This document shows, one piece after another, positions 1 through 7,157 of a DNA stretch of 12,187 nucleotides. The stretch's first letter is position 1. Each line of letters starts with the position of its first letter. Below the pieces are notes generated by a model. The model had not been told where the DNA came from. It worked only from the letters and a program-made list of their open reading frames with translations, and did not search any database. This DNA is from Tannerellaceae bacterium (lineage in GTDB: Bacteria > Bacteroidota > Bacteroidia > Bacteroidales > Tannerellaceae): the NCBI GenBank assembly GCA_031265595.1, contig JAISCM010000064.1:1-12187 (forward strand), given 5' to 3'. Both the position numbers and the translations under genes were made by a program.

Positions 1-16
1 TCTGCCAAAAAGATTA

Positions 17-24
17 TACTTTTG
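17..24 (+). promoter_or_regulatory. Bacteroidetes -7 promoter element for the tRNA
   Basis: TACTTTTG fits the Bacteroidetes sigma-factor -7 consensus TAnnTTTG. It ends 19 bases before the first base of the tRNA, so transcription would begin a few bases upstream of the mature 5' end. The -33 element would fall before the window and cannot be checked. Confidence 0.5.
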
Positions 25-43
25 CCGCATCATTACGATAACT

Positions 44-115
44 GGTCTTGTAGTTCAACGGATAGAATAGAAGTTTCCTAAACTTTAGATCCGGGTTCGA
101 TTCCCGGCGAGACTA
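44..115 (+). tRNA. tRNA-Arg (anticodon CCT)
   Basis: A complete cloverleaf can be folded by eye. The acceptor stem is 44-50 with 108-114 (one G-T and one T-G pair), and the D stem is 53-56 with 65-68, its loop containing GG. The anticodon stem is 70-74 with 82-86, loop 75-81. The T stem is 91-95 with 103-107, with TTCGATT as loop. The anticodon at 77-79 is CCT, which decodes AGG arginine codons. The discriminator base is A115. CCA is not encoded, since the next bases are CCC, so the 3' end must be added after transcription. The gene is followed closely by a small hairpin and then by a protein gene. Confidence 0.96.
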
Positions 116-120
116 CCCAC

Positions 121-138
121 GGAGAAACGAATTTCTCC
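121..138 (+). other. Perfect 7-bp hairpin after the tRNA
   Basis: GGAGAAA (121-127) and TTTCTCC (132-138) form a perfect stem closed by the 4-base loop CGAA, starting 5 bases after the tRNA. No T run follows, so this is not a classic intrinsic terminator. It could mark the 3' processing boundary of a tRNA precursor, or act as a weak terminator or insulator before the next gene, whose ATG is 12 bases away. The stem is seen; the role is inferred. Confidence 0.5.
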
Positions 139-150
139 GAAGACGAGTCT

Positions 151-1611
151 ATGATAGTCAAAGAGATTATAAAACAGACCGAAGGGCGGCGCTTGGAATT
201 TAAAGAAACATTGCCTGAGCATACGGACTTGGCCAATACAATTATCGCTTTTGCGAATGATGCCGGCGGAGAATTATATATTGGTATCCGAAACAATCCG
301 AGAGAAATTACCGGACTGCCGGAAGATAACCTGATACAAATAGAAGAGCAGGTGAGCAACATTATATTCGATCGTTGTTATCCGGCTATTTTACCCGATA
401 TTACTTTCCTGACGGAAGAAGATAAGCATATCATACGGGTAACTGTTTATCGTGGCAGTGCGATTCCTTATTATCGGAAAGACAAAGGTAAATTAAAAGG
501 AACGTATATTCGTGTCGGCTCTTCCAATCGTTTGGCGGATGAGGAAGTTATAGCCGAATTAGAACGTAGAAGGCGGAATGTGTCGTTCGATAGTGAATGG
601 GTGATGGATAAGCCCAGTCATGAATTGAATATTGAAAACTTTAAGTGGGAGTATCGGGATAAAACGGGTGAAGAATTGGATGTTCAGGCGTTACGTAAAT
701 TGGAACTGGTAAAAACGATGAATGGGACAACCTATCCGTCCAATGCCTTAGTCTTATTGTCGGACGACGAACTGCGCCACTCGTTGTTTCCTTTCGCCAA
801 GGTGGAATGTGCCCGGTTCAAAGGTATTACTTCGGAAGAGTTTATCGATCAAAAGAGTATATCATCCAATATAGCCTTGCAGGCTGAAGACGCTTATAAT
901 TTTGTATTACGCCATGTAAACAAAGGGGCTGTGGTGGAAGGTGTTTATACCATTTCCCGTTGGGAGTATCCTGTTAAAGCTATCAGGGAAGCGATAAGGA
1001 ATGCGATTGTACACCGCGATTATTCTCTTGCCGGTAAGGATGTGAAGGTGGCTGTTTATGATGATATGGTTGAGATAACCAGTCCGGGGCTTCTGCCTCC
1101 TTCGATTGATTATGCAGCCATGGAGAGCCGGCAGAGCGATGCCCGGAATAAGATCATCGCGCCTGTTTTCAAACGGATGGGGATTATTGACCAATGGGGT
1201 AATGGATTGAAACTCATTGCAGACGAATTGAAAGACTATCCTCAGATTGAATTCCGTTGGAAAGAGCCGGGATTGTCTTTTCAGGTACAGTTTGTGAAGC
1301 TCGATTATACAGCACAGCAAGACCTACAGCAAGAGCAGCAAGACCTACAGCAAGACTTACAGCAAGAGTTGGATAACCCTACAATGTACACCGAAGCGCT
1401 TCAAAAAATAGCGGAGGCCGCTCTCTCACGGAAGGAAATATCGGAGGCCTTGGGGCAAAAGCAGGTTTCAGGACAGCTTAATAAGATATTGTCGAAATTG
1501 ATTGACGACAGACTCATCGAACATACTATCCCCGAAACCAGGAACCATCCCGACCAGAAGTTCAGGATAACCAAACGGGGTGTCGCATTTTTAGAGCTGC
1601 TAACGAAATAG
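151..1611 (+). CDS. AlbA_2/Schlafen-domain protein with divergent HATPase domain
   Basis: 486 residues. Residues about 10-125 form an AlbA_2 (Schlafen core-like) domain, marked by LEFKET at 15-20 and FANDAGGELYIGI at 34-46. Residues about 275-385 match the divergent HATPase (AAA-4) fold of this family: REAIRNAIVHRDYS at 279-292 with the probable Mg-binding N284, SPGLLP at 311-316, and QWGNGLKLI at 348-356. A glutamine-rich DLQQ linker (388-406) joins a C-terminal winged-helix segment at about 411-486. This domain order is usual for the family, often labelled ATP-dependent transcriptional regulator or DNA-binding protein, but its biochemical role is largely unproven; some Schlafen relatives cleave RNA. 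The acidic loop that often follows the GI(V)-type strand reads RNNP here. No promoter is visible between the tRNA and the ATG, so read-through from the tRNA promoter is possible. The stop is 4 bases before rnhA, which suggests cotranscription. The ATG at 151 is the first reasonable start before the domain. Confidence 0.9.
   Translation: MIVKEIIKQTEGRRLEFKETLPEHTDLANTIIAFANDAGGELYIGIRNNPREITGLPEDNLIQIEEQVSNIIFDRCYPAILPDITFLTEEDKHIIRVTVYRGSAIPYYRKDKGKLKGTYIRVGSSNRLADEEVIAELERRRRNVSFDSEWVMDKPSHELNIENFKWEYRDKTGEELDVQALRKLELVKTMNGTTYPSNALVLLSDDELRHSLFPFAKVECARFKGITSEEFIDQKSISSNIALQAEDAYNFVLRHVNKGAVVEGVYTISRWEYPVKAIREAIRNAIVHRDYSLAGKDVKVAVYDDMVEITSPGLLPPSIDYAAMESRQSDARNKIIAPVFKRMGIIDQWGNGLKLIADELKDYPQIEFRWKEPGLSFQVQFVKLDYTAQQDLQQEQQDLQQDLQQELDNPTMYTEALQKIAEAALSRKEISEALGQKQVSGQLNKILSKLIDDRLIEHTIPETRNHPDQKFRITKRGVAFLELLTK
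1315..1368 (+). repeat. In-frame CAGCAAGAC-type tandem repeat (Gln-rich linker)
   Basis: Five units beginning CAGCAAGA lie head to tail. Three are 12 bases long (CAGCAAGACYTA, encoding QQDL) and two are 9-base CAGCAAGAG units (QQE). All unit lengths are multiples of three, so gain or loss of a unit would change linker length without breaking the frame. The tract joins the HATPase-like domain to the C-terminal winged helix. Confidence 0.85.
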
Positions 1612-1615
1612 AGGT

Positions 1616-2254
1616 ATGGCGAAAGGTAAGTTTTATGTAGTTTGGAAGGGCGTGAATCCCGGCGTTTACGACAATTGGGAAGATTGCAAAAGGCAGGTAG
1701 AAGGGCAGGAGGGCGCCCGGTATAAGTCTTTTGCTTCCCGGCAGGAAGCCGTTGATGCGTTGGAGAAGGGATATGCTTTTCGTCCGAAACAAACTGCCGG
1801 CGCCTACAAAACTTCTTCTTCTGGAGTTAAGAAGAAAGCTGGCGGATCGCCTAATACGGAGAGCCTGGCGGTTGATGCAGCTTGCAGCGGTAATCCGGGC
1901 GATATGGAATACCGGGGCGTATATGTCCGTACCGGGCAGGAGCTCTTCCATATAGGCCCGCTAAAGCAGGGAACAAATAATGTGGGCGAATTTCTTGCCC
2001 TTGTGCATGGATTGGCCCTGCTGAAAAAAGCAAACAGCAACCTCCCCATCTATACCGACAGTATGAATGCGATGGCATGGGTAAAGAATAAAAAAAGCAA
2101 AACAACGCTGAAGCGTACGCCTGAGAACGAATGTATCTTCGATTTAATAGAACGCGCCGAAAAGTGGCTTCGTGAGAATGAATATACCACTTCTATCGTC
2201 AAATGGGAAACCTCCCGGTGGGGAGAGATACCGGCAGACTTCGGGCGAAAGTGA
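1616..2254 (+). CDS. rnhA: Ribonuclease HI with N-terminal hybrid-binding domain
   Basis: 212 residues; cleaves the RNA strand of RNA-DNA hybrids, for example R-loops and replication primers, in the cytoplasm. Residues 4-50 are a viroplasmin-type hybrid-binding domain (FYVVWKGVNPGVYDNW, then KSFASRQEAVDAL). A lysine- and serine-rich linker spans about 56-82, and the catalytic domain fills 84-212. The four acidic catalytic residues are all present: D87 in VDAACSGNPG, E125 in NVGEFLAL, D148 in YTDSMNA, and D208 in EIPADFGRK. The length is normal for the two-domain bacterial enzyme. The ATG at 1616 lies 4 bases past the preceding stop with AGAGG just upstream, so it is probably cotranscribed or translationally coupled with the AlbA_2 gene. 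A hairpin follows the stop immediately. Confidence 0.96.
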   Translation: MAKGKFYVVWKGVNPGVYDNWEDCKRQVEGQEGARYKSFASRQEAVDALEKGYAFRPKQTAGAYKTSSSGVKKKAGGSPNTESLAVDAACSGNPGDMEYRGVYVRTGQELFHIGPLKQGTNNVGEFLALVHGLALLKKANSNLPIYTDSMNAMAWVKNKKSKTTLKRTPENECIFDLIERAEKWLRENEYTTSIVKWETSRWGEIPADFGRK

Positions 2255-2289
2255 GATTGTTTTTATTTCCGGTGAAATAAATTACAATC
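2255..2289 (+). terminator. Imperfect hairpin after rnhA, possible terminator
   Basis: Directly after the rnhA stop, GATTGT (2255-2260) pairs with ACAATC (2284-2289), and TTATTTC (2263-2269) pairs with GAAATAA (2274-2280). A small asymmetric internal loop separates the two stems and the apical loop is CGGT. No T run follows the stem, so terminator strength is doubtful. The position at the end of a transcription unit is the main support. Confidence 0.4.
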
Positions 2290-2291
2290 AT

Positions 2292-2299
2292 TATAGTTG
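2292..2299 (+). promoter_or_regulatory. Weak -7 candidate for the glycosyltransferase pair
   Basis: TATAGTTG differs by one base from TAnnTTTG and lies 33-40 bases before the ATG at 2332. No TTTG-type -33 element is obvious at the expected distance. It is offered because a new transcription unit probably begins here after the rnhA hairpin. Confidence 0.25.
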
Positions 2300-2331
2300 A
2301 ATACAAAAGAGAATCGTCAAAACTAAATTGC

Positions 2332-3402
2332 ATGAATAGTATGTGTCCGAAAGCGAACATTATGATAGATTGTTGTAGAATGAAAACGCCCAATACGGGA
2401 TTGTTCCATTTTTGCCTGAATCTGGTCAATACGTTATATCAGAGAGAGCAGAACGAGAGAGATACATTAAGTGTCTTTGCTCAGCCGAGAGTGCAGAAAT
2501 TTCTCCCTCCCGGCATTGCTAAATTCAGCAAGCATTTCTGGCATGCGTATTATCTCAGGTTTCCCGACAACTGCAAAGTATGGCATTCAACCTTTCAGTT
2601 AGACAAGTATATGCCATCTTCCGATAGGCAAAAAAAGGTACTGACCATCCACGACTTAAACTTTTTATACGACAGAAACCAGAAAGGATTAAAAGTCGAG
2701 ATGAAGCGATTGCAACACAATATTGATCTTGCAGATAAACTGGTGGCCATTTCCGAATTCGCCAAAAAGGACATCCTTACGCACATGGACACGCATGGGA
2801 AAGATATTGATGTAATATACAATGGTTGCAATATATATAACGGGGTGATCCGGGCGCCGCACGACTTCTCACCCCAAAAGCCATTTCTCTTAGCATTAGG
2901 CACCGTTCTTGCCAAAAAGAACTTTCATGTATTACCCTGCCTGTTGCAGAATAATGATTATACCTTGCTGATTATCGGGAATATGTCTTCTTATGCAAAG
3001 GTTATCATGGATGAAGCCGCTTATTGGGGAGTGGCAGACAGAGTACATATTATCGGAGCGGTAAGCGAAGCTGTGAAGCATTGGTATTTGCAAAATTGTG
3101 AAGCATTTCTTTTCCCGTCCATAGCCGAAGGATTCGGAATGCCGGTTGTTGAAGCGATGTCGTATGGGAAGCCTGTTTTTTTATCGTTGCATACCGCACT
3201 GCCGGAAATAGGCGGAGATGTTGCCGTTTATTTTAATACCAATTTCGACAGGAAAGAAATGCAGCAGGAATTTGAACAGGGGATGAAGATGTATCAAACT
3301 ACCATAACAGCAGAAATGATAAAGAACCAGGCAGGAAAATTCTCATGGGATAGAGCTGCCGGCCAATATTGGGAGATATATCAGACGTTAATAAATACAT
3401 AA
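2332..3402 (+). CDS. GT4-family glycosyltransferase
   Basis: 356 residues, GT-B fold, transferring a sugar from a nucleotide-activated donor during surface glycan or LPS assembly, probably at the cytoplasmic face of the inner membrane. The C-terminal half carries the GT4 donor-site signature: FPSIAEGFGMPVVEAM places the EX7E pair at E266 and E274, and the stretch PVFLSLHTALPEIGG follows. The N-terminal acceptor domain has TIHDLNFLYD (105-114) and LVAISEFAKKDI (137-148). Neither a signal peptide nor a membrane segment is seen. In-frame ATGs exist at 2332, 2341 and 2362; the Rossmann strand begins near residue 10, so 2332 or 2341 is the likely start, and no ribosome site decides it. The next gene starts 5 bases after the stop and belongs to the same family, so the two form an operon. 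Donor and acceptor sugars cannot be told from the sequence. Confidence 0.9.
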   Translation: MNSMCPKANIMIDCCRMKTPNTGLFHFCLNLVNTLYQREQNERDTLSVFAQPRVQKFLPPGIAKFSKHFWHAYYLRFPDNCKVWHSTFQLDKYMPSSDRQKKVLTIHDLNFLYDRNQKGLKVEMKRLQHNIDLADKLVAISEFAKKDILTHMDTHGKDIDVIYNGCNIYNGVIRAPHDFSPQKPFLLALGTVLAKKNFHVLPCLLQNNDYTLLIIGNMSSYAKVIMDEAAYWGVADRVHIIGAVSEAVKHWYLQNCEAFLFPSIAEGFGMPVVEAMSYGKPVFLSLHTALPEIGGDVAVYFNTNFDRKEMQQEFEQGMKMYQTTITAEMIKNQAGKFSWDRAAGQYWEIYQTLINT

Positions 3403-3407
3403 ATAAG

Positions 3408-4532
3408 ATGAAAATAGGTTTCGATGCAAAACGAATCACCCATAATGGAACCGGACTGGGTAATTATGGAAGGATTATCCTTAATTCTTTCACGGATCAA
3501 TATCCGGGGAACGAATATCTTCTTTATTCTCCCAATCCCGGTAATTTAAAGTTACGCGATCAATTGCAGCCGGGCCAGGCCATATCCTTTCAATACCCAA
3601 CGGGGTTGAATAAACTCTTTTCTCCTTTCTGGCGGACGTTTACGATAACGACACAACTAAGGAAAGACAACGTCGACCTCTTTCACGGGCTAAGCAATGA
3701 GTTGCCTCTCAACATAAGAAAAAGTAAAATCCCTTCCGTCGTTTCCATACATGATTTAATTTTCCTGCGCTATCCTCATTTATACAGCGCTATCGACAGG
3801 AGGATATACGCATATAAATTCAGGCAAGCCTGCTTGCAGTCTGATCGGATCATAGCCGTCAGCGAGCAGACAAAAAGGGATATTATCTCGTTTTTTACGA
3901 TTGATGAAGATAAGATAGATATTGTTTATTCCAGGTGTAACCTCGCTTTTTACAGTAAAGTCTCAGATGAAGAAAAAGCAAGGGTAAGAGAGAAATATGC
4001 GCTGCCATATCCCTATATATTATATGTAGGAAGTGTTGAAGAACGAAAGAATCTGCTGCTTATCGTAAAAGCGCTTAAAGGATTAAAAGAAGATATAAGC
4101 TTACTCACGATAGGCCGGCATACGCCATACATGGATACCGTTGAATCGTATGTTAAGGAGAATAACCTTCAGGGCAGGGTTCGCTTTCTGACAAATGTCC
4201 CTTTTGTCGATTTGCCGGCTTTTTATCAAATGGCGGATATTTTTGTATATCCGTCCTTTTTTGAGGGCTTCGGGCTTCCCGTTTTGGAGGCTTTGGTATC
4301 GAACGTGCCTGTTATCGCAGCTACGGGTTCATGCCTTGAAGAAGCGGGAGGTCCGGGTACTCTTTATACTGATCCGAACAATGAAAATGAATTAAGGGAA
4401 CTGATCCGAATGGTATTAACCGATAAGGCATTGGCCGATTCCATGCGTGTAAAAGGCCTTGCGTATTCAAAATCTTTTGCCAATAATACGTTGGCCGGCG
4501 AGTTAATGAACGTTTACAGGCGCGTTTTATAA
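3408..4532 (+). CDS. GT4-family glycosyltransferase
   Basis: 374 residues, retaining GT-B glycosyltransferase. The start at 3408 is chosen because MKIGFDAKRI opens directly with the first Rossmann strand, followed by the glycine-rich NGTGLGNYGR, and lies 5 bases after the previous stop; the in-frame ATG at 3369 would only add residues overlapping that gene. Visible motifs are VSIHDLIFLRYP (112-123), IIAVSEQTKRDI (148-159), YVGSVEERKN (206-215) with R213 and K214 in the usual place for donor phosphate contact, and FFEGFGLPVLE with the EX7E pair E286 and E294. The layout resembles mannosyl- or glucosyltransferases of O-antigen and capsule loci, but specificity cannot be read. It is the second gene of a two-gene operon and overlaps by 6 bases the tail of the convergent kinase gene on the other strand. 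Confidence 0.92.
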   Translation: MKIGFDAKRITHNGTGLGNYGRIILNSFTDQYPGNEYLLYSPNPGNLKLRDQLQPGQAISFQYPTGLNKLFSPFWRTFTITTQLRKDNVDLFHGLSNELPLNIRKSKIPSVVSIHDLIFLRYPHLYSAIDRRIYAYKFRQACLQSDRIIAVSEQTKRDIISFFTIDEDKIDIVYSRCNLAFYSKVSDEEKARVREKYALPYPYILYVGSVEERKNLLLIVKALKGLKEDISLLTIGRHTPYMDTVESYVKENNLQGRVRFLTNVPFVDLPAFYQMADIFVYPSFFEGFGLPVLEALVSNVPVIAATGSCLEEAGGPGTLYTDPNNENELRELIRMVLTDKALADSMRVKGLAYSKSFANNTLAGELMNVYRRVL

Positions 4533-5264
4533 CTCAAAGCTTATTTCGTGTTTCCGTTTGTATTTTTCCCAGAATTTGTTGTGGTAATATAAAATCCGGT
4601 CGGTACATTCTTCCTTGTCTGCCTTTCTCTCTTTGGCATATTCGTCGGCAATCAGGCGAAACATTTCTTCTTTTCCCCATAGCCGGGCAAAGTTGATACA
4701 TCCTGTTTTGGCGGATACCGGATTAAATTCCATGCGGTTTATATCAATCAGGCAGAAACGGACGTCTTCCTCCGTATCTTCAAAAAGGATATTACCCGGC
4801 GAAAAGTCTTTATGATAAATCCCCGCTTCATGGAGGCGGGCGGTATAGTTGGCGAATGAACGGATGATATGTTCCCGCCCGGAAAGCGTCCCTTCTCCGA
4901 ATTCATACATATTCCGGGCGTAAGATGATTGAAGGCTTATAAAATACGTGCGACAGATGCAGCCTCCTTTGTAAGAGATGATATAGGCGACCGGTTCCGG
5001 TGTGTCGAAACCTTTCGAGCGTAGCCTCAAGGCATAGCGATAAGCGCGGGAGGCTTTTGCCGGACGGATAAAAGTATATATCAAACGGTTTATAAACAGG
5101 GGCACTTTATATTGCTTGACATTTATTAATGTACCGTCGACGTTGAACACTTTTATTTCATTCCTGTCTTTATGAATACACGTCCCTTCTTTGTCAAATC
5201 GTTCGGGGATTGTATGCACGAAAGTAGAAAATTGTTTGTAAGCAGGGTTAATAACGACTTTCAT
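4527..5264 (-). CDS. Lipopolysaccharide kinase (Kdo/WaaP-like) family protein
   Basis: 245 residues with a protein-kinase-like fold. The catalytic loop is HKDFSPGNILF, giving D153 as putative base and N158 as metal ligand. The metal-binding motif of the second loop reads IDIN (D174), not DFG, as is common in this family. K50 in NVKQYK is a candidate for the ATP-binding lysine. Related enzymes (Kdo kinase, WaaP, InaA family) phosphorylate the Kdo or heptose residues of the LPS inner core using ATP. The start ATG shares four bases (ATGA) with the stop of the upstream GT9 gene, so translation is coupled. The 3' end overlaps the convergent GT4 gene by 6 bases, which leaves no room for a terminator between the operons. 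Assignment to the family is firm; the exact phosphorylated sugar is inference from context. Confidence 0.88.
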   Translation of the reverse strand: MKVVINPAYKQFSTFVHTIPERFDKEGTCIHKDRNEIKVFNVDGTLINVKQYKVPLFINRLIYTFIRPAKASRAYRYALRLRSKGFDTPEPVAYIISYKGGCICRTYFISLQSSYARNMYEFGEGTLSGREHIIRSFANYTARLHEAGIYHKDFSPGNILFEDTEEDVRFCLIDINRMEFNPVSAKTGCINFARLWGKEEMFRLIADEYAKERKADKEECTDRILYYHNKFWEKYKRKHEISFEL

Positions 5265-6292
5265 GCGGTGAGAATGTCTTCTATTTTATCAATGATTTGT
5301 TGGGGAGAAAGCCGGGTAAGGCAGGCCCGGTCGCCACGGAAACAGGGCTTTTCGCCGAAGATGGAGCAGGGGCGGCAATCCAGTTCTGTTTGGATGGCGT
5401 CTTCCGGCCGTTGATGATAGCCGTAGAAACCGGCGTACGGATGGGTGGCGCCCCAGACGGATAATACCCTTGTCCCTGCCAGAGAGGCAAAGTGCATATT
5501 GGCGGAGTCCATGCAAAGCAGCAGGTCCAGGCGGCTGATAAGCGCTAATTCTTTATCGAGCGAATAACGCCCTGCGATCATTTTCACTCCGGGAAACTGT
5601 TGCGCCCATTGCTGCAGGATGTCTTCTTCGTACCCTCTGGCTCCCAGCAGGAAGATGGTATAATCTTCGCGTTCCGACAAAGCTTCTACGATTCGTTTCA
5701 TCCGGTCGACGGGATATATCTTACCCTGGTGTTTGGCAAAAGGGGCGATCCCGATCCATTTGCCGGTTTTATCGCCGACCGATTCCGTTAGTAAGGCAAG
5801 GTTAACGGGATGTTCGTCAAAGAGCGAATGGAACGTTTCGGTATACAGGAGGCCGGCGGCTTTAAATACGTCGGCATAGCGTTCGATAACCGGTCGAACG
5901 GGTTTCAGTACTTTATTTTTCCGGGCTGTCAGTCGCCGGCGTTCTTTCCGGGCTTTGTCTACCACGAATACCTTTTTCCCTTTGAGGCGGAAAAGCGTCC
6001 GGATAATCATCGTCCGCAGCACATTATGAAGGTCGAGTACAATGTCGAAATCGTACTTCGAAAAAGCCCGTGCGAAACGAAACAATCCCCTGAATGTTTT
6101 CTCCGGGCCGGTAATACTAATCCCCGTTACCTCTACATTTTTCGGACGATTCATAAACACCGGTATCAGGAACGCCTGTGTAAGCACAAGAAACGTATCC
6201 TCCGGATTTGCTTTTGCCACAGCGTATATCACCGGGACAGTCATTGCCACATCGCCGATTGCCGAAAGCCGTATGACTAAGATTTTTGCCAT
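5261..6292 (-). CDS. GT9-family glycosyltransferase (heptosyltransferase-like)
   Basis: 343 residues. The N-terminus KILVIRLSAIGDVAMTVP is the hallmark of ADP-heptose:LPS heptosyltransferases (GT9, GT-B fold). The C-terminal domain has IGIAPFAKHQGKIYP and the donor-site stretch MDSANMHFASLAGT (D262, N265, H267), followed by SVWGATHP. Near the C-terminus four cysteines are spaced CX2CX7CX6C (C306, C309, C317, C324), a feature also seen in other Bacteroidetes GT9 proteins and possibly a metal site. The enzyme probably adds a heptose or a related sugar to the LPS inner core. Its ATG overlaps the upstream DUF4254 stop by one base (TAATG), and its own stop overlaps the downstream kinase start by four, so it is the middle gene of a coupled three-gene operon. 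Donor identity is not proven by sequence; some Bacteroidetes GT9 enzymes may use other sugars. Confidence 0.92.
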   Translation of the reverse strand: MAKILVIRLSAIGDVAMTVPVIYAVAKANPEDTFLVLTQAFLIPVFMNRPKNVEVTGISITGPEKTFRGLFRFARAFSKYDFDIVLDLHNVLRTMIIRTLFRLKGKKVFVVDKARKERRRLTARKNKVLKPVRPVIERYADVFKAAGLLYTETFHSLFDEHPVNLALLTESVGDKTGKWIGIAPFAKHQGKIYPVDRMKRIVEALSEREDYTIFLLGARGYEEDILQQWAQQFPGVKMIAGRYSLDKELALISRLDLLLCMDSANMHFASLAGTRVLSVWGATHPYAGFYGYHQRPEDAIQTELDCRPCSIFGEKPCFRGDRACLTRLSPQQIIDKIEDILTA

Positions 6293-6897
6293 TACTTTTT
6301 TCCGTAGAGCACAGGGTTCAGAGAAGGATCGTTGTACATTTTCATCTGCCTGTACACTTTCATATACTTTCTGCCTTCTTTTATATCATTTAATAATTGG
6401 TCTAAGGCGGCGGAAAGGTCTTTTCTCTGTTCCAGCAAGACTGTGAGCTTTTGCCGACAGGCCGCTTGATGCGCCGGTTCTGCTTCGGGGCGGGTGGCTT
6501 CCCAGTGCATGTGGTATAGTTTCAGGGCGAGGATAGACAAGCGGTCTACGGCCCAGGCAGGGCTTTCGGTATTGAAGGTAGCATCGGGCAACGTTTCGAC
6601 CCCTTTGTACGTATCCAGGAAGTAGCTGTCTATCAACTCTGTCAAATCCGTTCTGTCCTGGTTGGATTTATCAATCCGGCGTTTGATGGCCAGGGCTTCC
6701 ACCGGGTCGATGTCGGGATTACGGATGATATCTTCCAAATGCCATTGAACGGCATCTATCCAGTTTTTCAGATAGAGATAATATTCGATACTTTTCGTTT
6801 CGTAAGGATTATTCACCGGCGTATCCACATGGTCTTTTACATGATAATCGTTGGTAGCCTTTTCGAAGATATGATAACTCGTTTCGCTGAAACTCAT
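6292..6897 (-). CDS. DUF4254 domain-containing protein
   Basis: 201 residues, predicted all-helical and soluble, with no signal peptide or membrane segment. I recognise it as the DUF4254 family of Bacteroidetes, which is commonly found beside GT9 and LPS kinase genes; no activity is known to me. Conserved-looking stretches are the N-terminal SFSETSYHIFEKATNDYH, the helix EYYLYLKNWIDAVQWHLEDI, and LSILALKLYHMHWEA. The start is set at 6897 because AGGAGA lies 7 bases upstream. An in-frame GTG at 6933 would add 12 residues but overlaps the -7 promoter element and so cannot be the translation start of a transcript made from that promoter. First gene of the DUF4254-GT9-kinase operon, so a role in LPS core or surface glycan assembly is inferred. 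Confidence 0.82.
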   Translation of the reverse strand: MSFSETSYHIFEKATNDYHVKDHVDTPVNNPYETKSIEYYLYLKNWIDAVQWHLEDIIRNPDIDPVEALAIKRRIDKSNQDRTDLTELIDSYFLDTYKGVETLPDATFNTESPAWAVDRLSILALKLYHMHWEATRPEAEPAHQAACRQKLTVLLEQRKDLSAALDQLLNDIKEGRKYMKVYRQMKMYNDPSLNPVLYGKK

Positions 6898-6904
6898 AGC
6901 TGTG

Positions 6905-6910
6905 TCTCCT
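6905..6910 (-). promoter_or_regulatory. Shine-Dalgarno site of the DUF4254 gene
   Basis: AGGAGA on the minus strand sits 7 bases before the ATG at 6897. It is unusually good for this window, where other genes lack a clear site, and it decides the start against the upstream GTG. Confidence 0.7.
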
Positions 6911-6932
6911 GATTTGTTTAATATTATTTGCA

Positions 6933-6940
6933 CAAAGATA
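6933..6940 (-). promoter_or_regulatory. -7 promoter element of the DUF4254-GT9-kinase operon
   Basis: TATCTTTG on the minus strand is an exact TAnnTTTG match, 35 bases before the ATG. TTTTTG at 6956-6961 is a possible -33 element, but the 15-base gap is shorter than the usual 19-21. The flanking DNA is very AT-rich. No competing promoter is visible inside the operon. Confidence 0.7.
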
Positions 6941-7061
6941 CAAAATTATAATATACAAAAACCGCAAGGGTGTACGACAAAATTCCTAACCTGCTTCTTT
7001 CCCCGAATACGAATATTCTTCGTGTTTTTGGAATCCGGAACGGATGACCTCCAGGTAGCCC

Positions 7062-7118
7062 GATGTGTAACGTCGGGTCGGAAGAATGAATAATCGCAAC
7101 GGAGCGGCGAAGCCCCGA
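7062..7118 (+). repeat. Direct repeat, left copy, flanking the DUF4062-TPR gene
   Basis: A 57-base core running from GATGTGTAACGTCGGG to GGCGAAGCCCCGA matches 11188-11244 in the same orientation at 49 of 57 positions without gaps. Weaker similarity continues on both sides: a TTTGG...CCGG.ACGG segment upstream near 7028-7043, and TCTGTT...GGGCT...CTTTTTA downstream to about 7160. The core holds GAATGAATAAT and the GC-rich CGGAGCGGCGAAGCCCCG, which can form a short imperfect stem. It lies just past the 3' end of the DUF4062-TPR gene. Confidence 0.85.
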
Positions 7119-7148
7119 TATATATTTTCTGTATCTGTTTCGGGGCTT
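7110..7148 (-). terminator. Hairpin downstream of the DUF4062-TPR gene
   Basis: AAGCCCCGA (7110-7118) and TCGGGGCTT (7140-7148) form a perfect 9-bp GC-rich stem with a 21-base AT-rich loop, starting 9 bases past the gene's stop codon. In the gene's direction no T run follows. On the plus strand TTTTT lies 6 bases after the stem. It may end transcription or protect the 3' end of the mRNA. The left arm is part of the direct repeat. Confidence 0.45.
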
Positions 7149-7157
7149 ATCAGCTTT

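Noticed and set aside
44..151. tRNA-Arg as the attachment site of an integrated element
   Set aside because: I found no second copy of the tRNA 3' end (CCGGGTTCGATTCCCGG) in the window and no integrase gene.
907..1320. Minus-strand open frame of 137 codons inside the AlbA_2 gene
   Set aside because: It is antisense to a well-supported gene, has no recognisable domain and no ribosome site. The same holds for the antisense frame at 1562-1951 over rnhA.
3369..3407. Upstream ATG for the second GT4 gene
   Set aside because: The extra 13 residues lie within the previous coding sequence. MKIGFDAKRI at 3408 is the canonical N-terminus and fits operon spacing.
5810..6446. Plus-strand open frames of 156 and 134 codons opposite the GT9 and DUF4254 genes
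   Set aside because: They overlap each other and clear genes on the other strand, and their composition looks like shadow translation.
6898..6933. GTG start giving a longer DUF4254 protein
   Set aside because: It overlaps the -7 promoter element, while the ATG at 6897 has AGGAGA 7 bases upstream.
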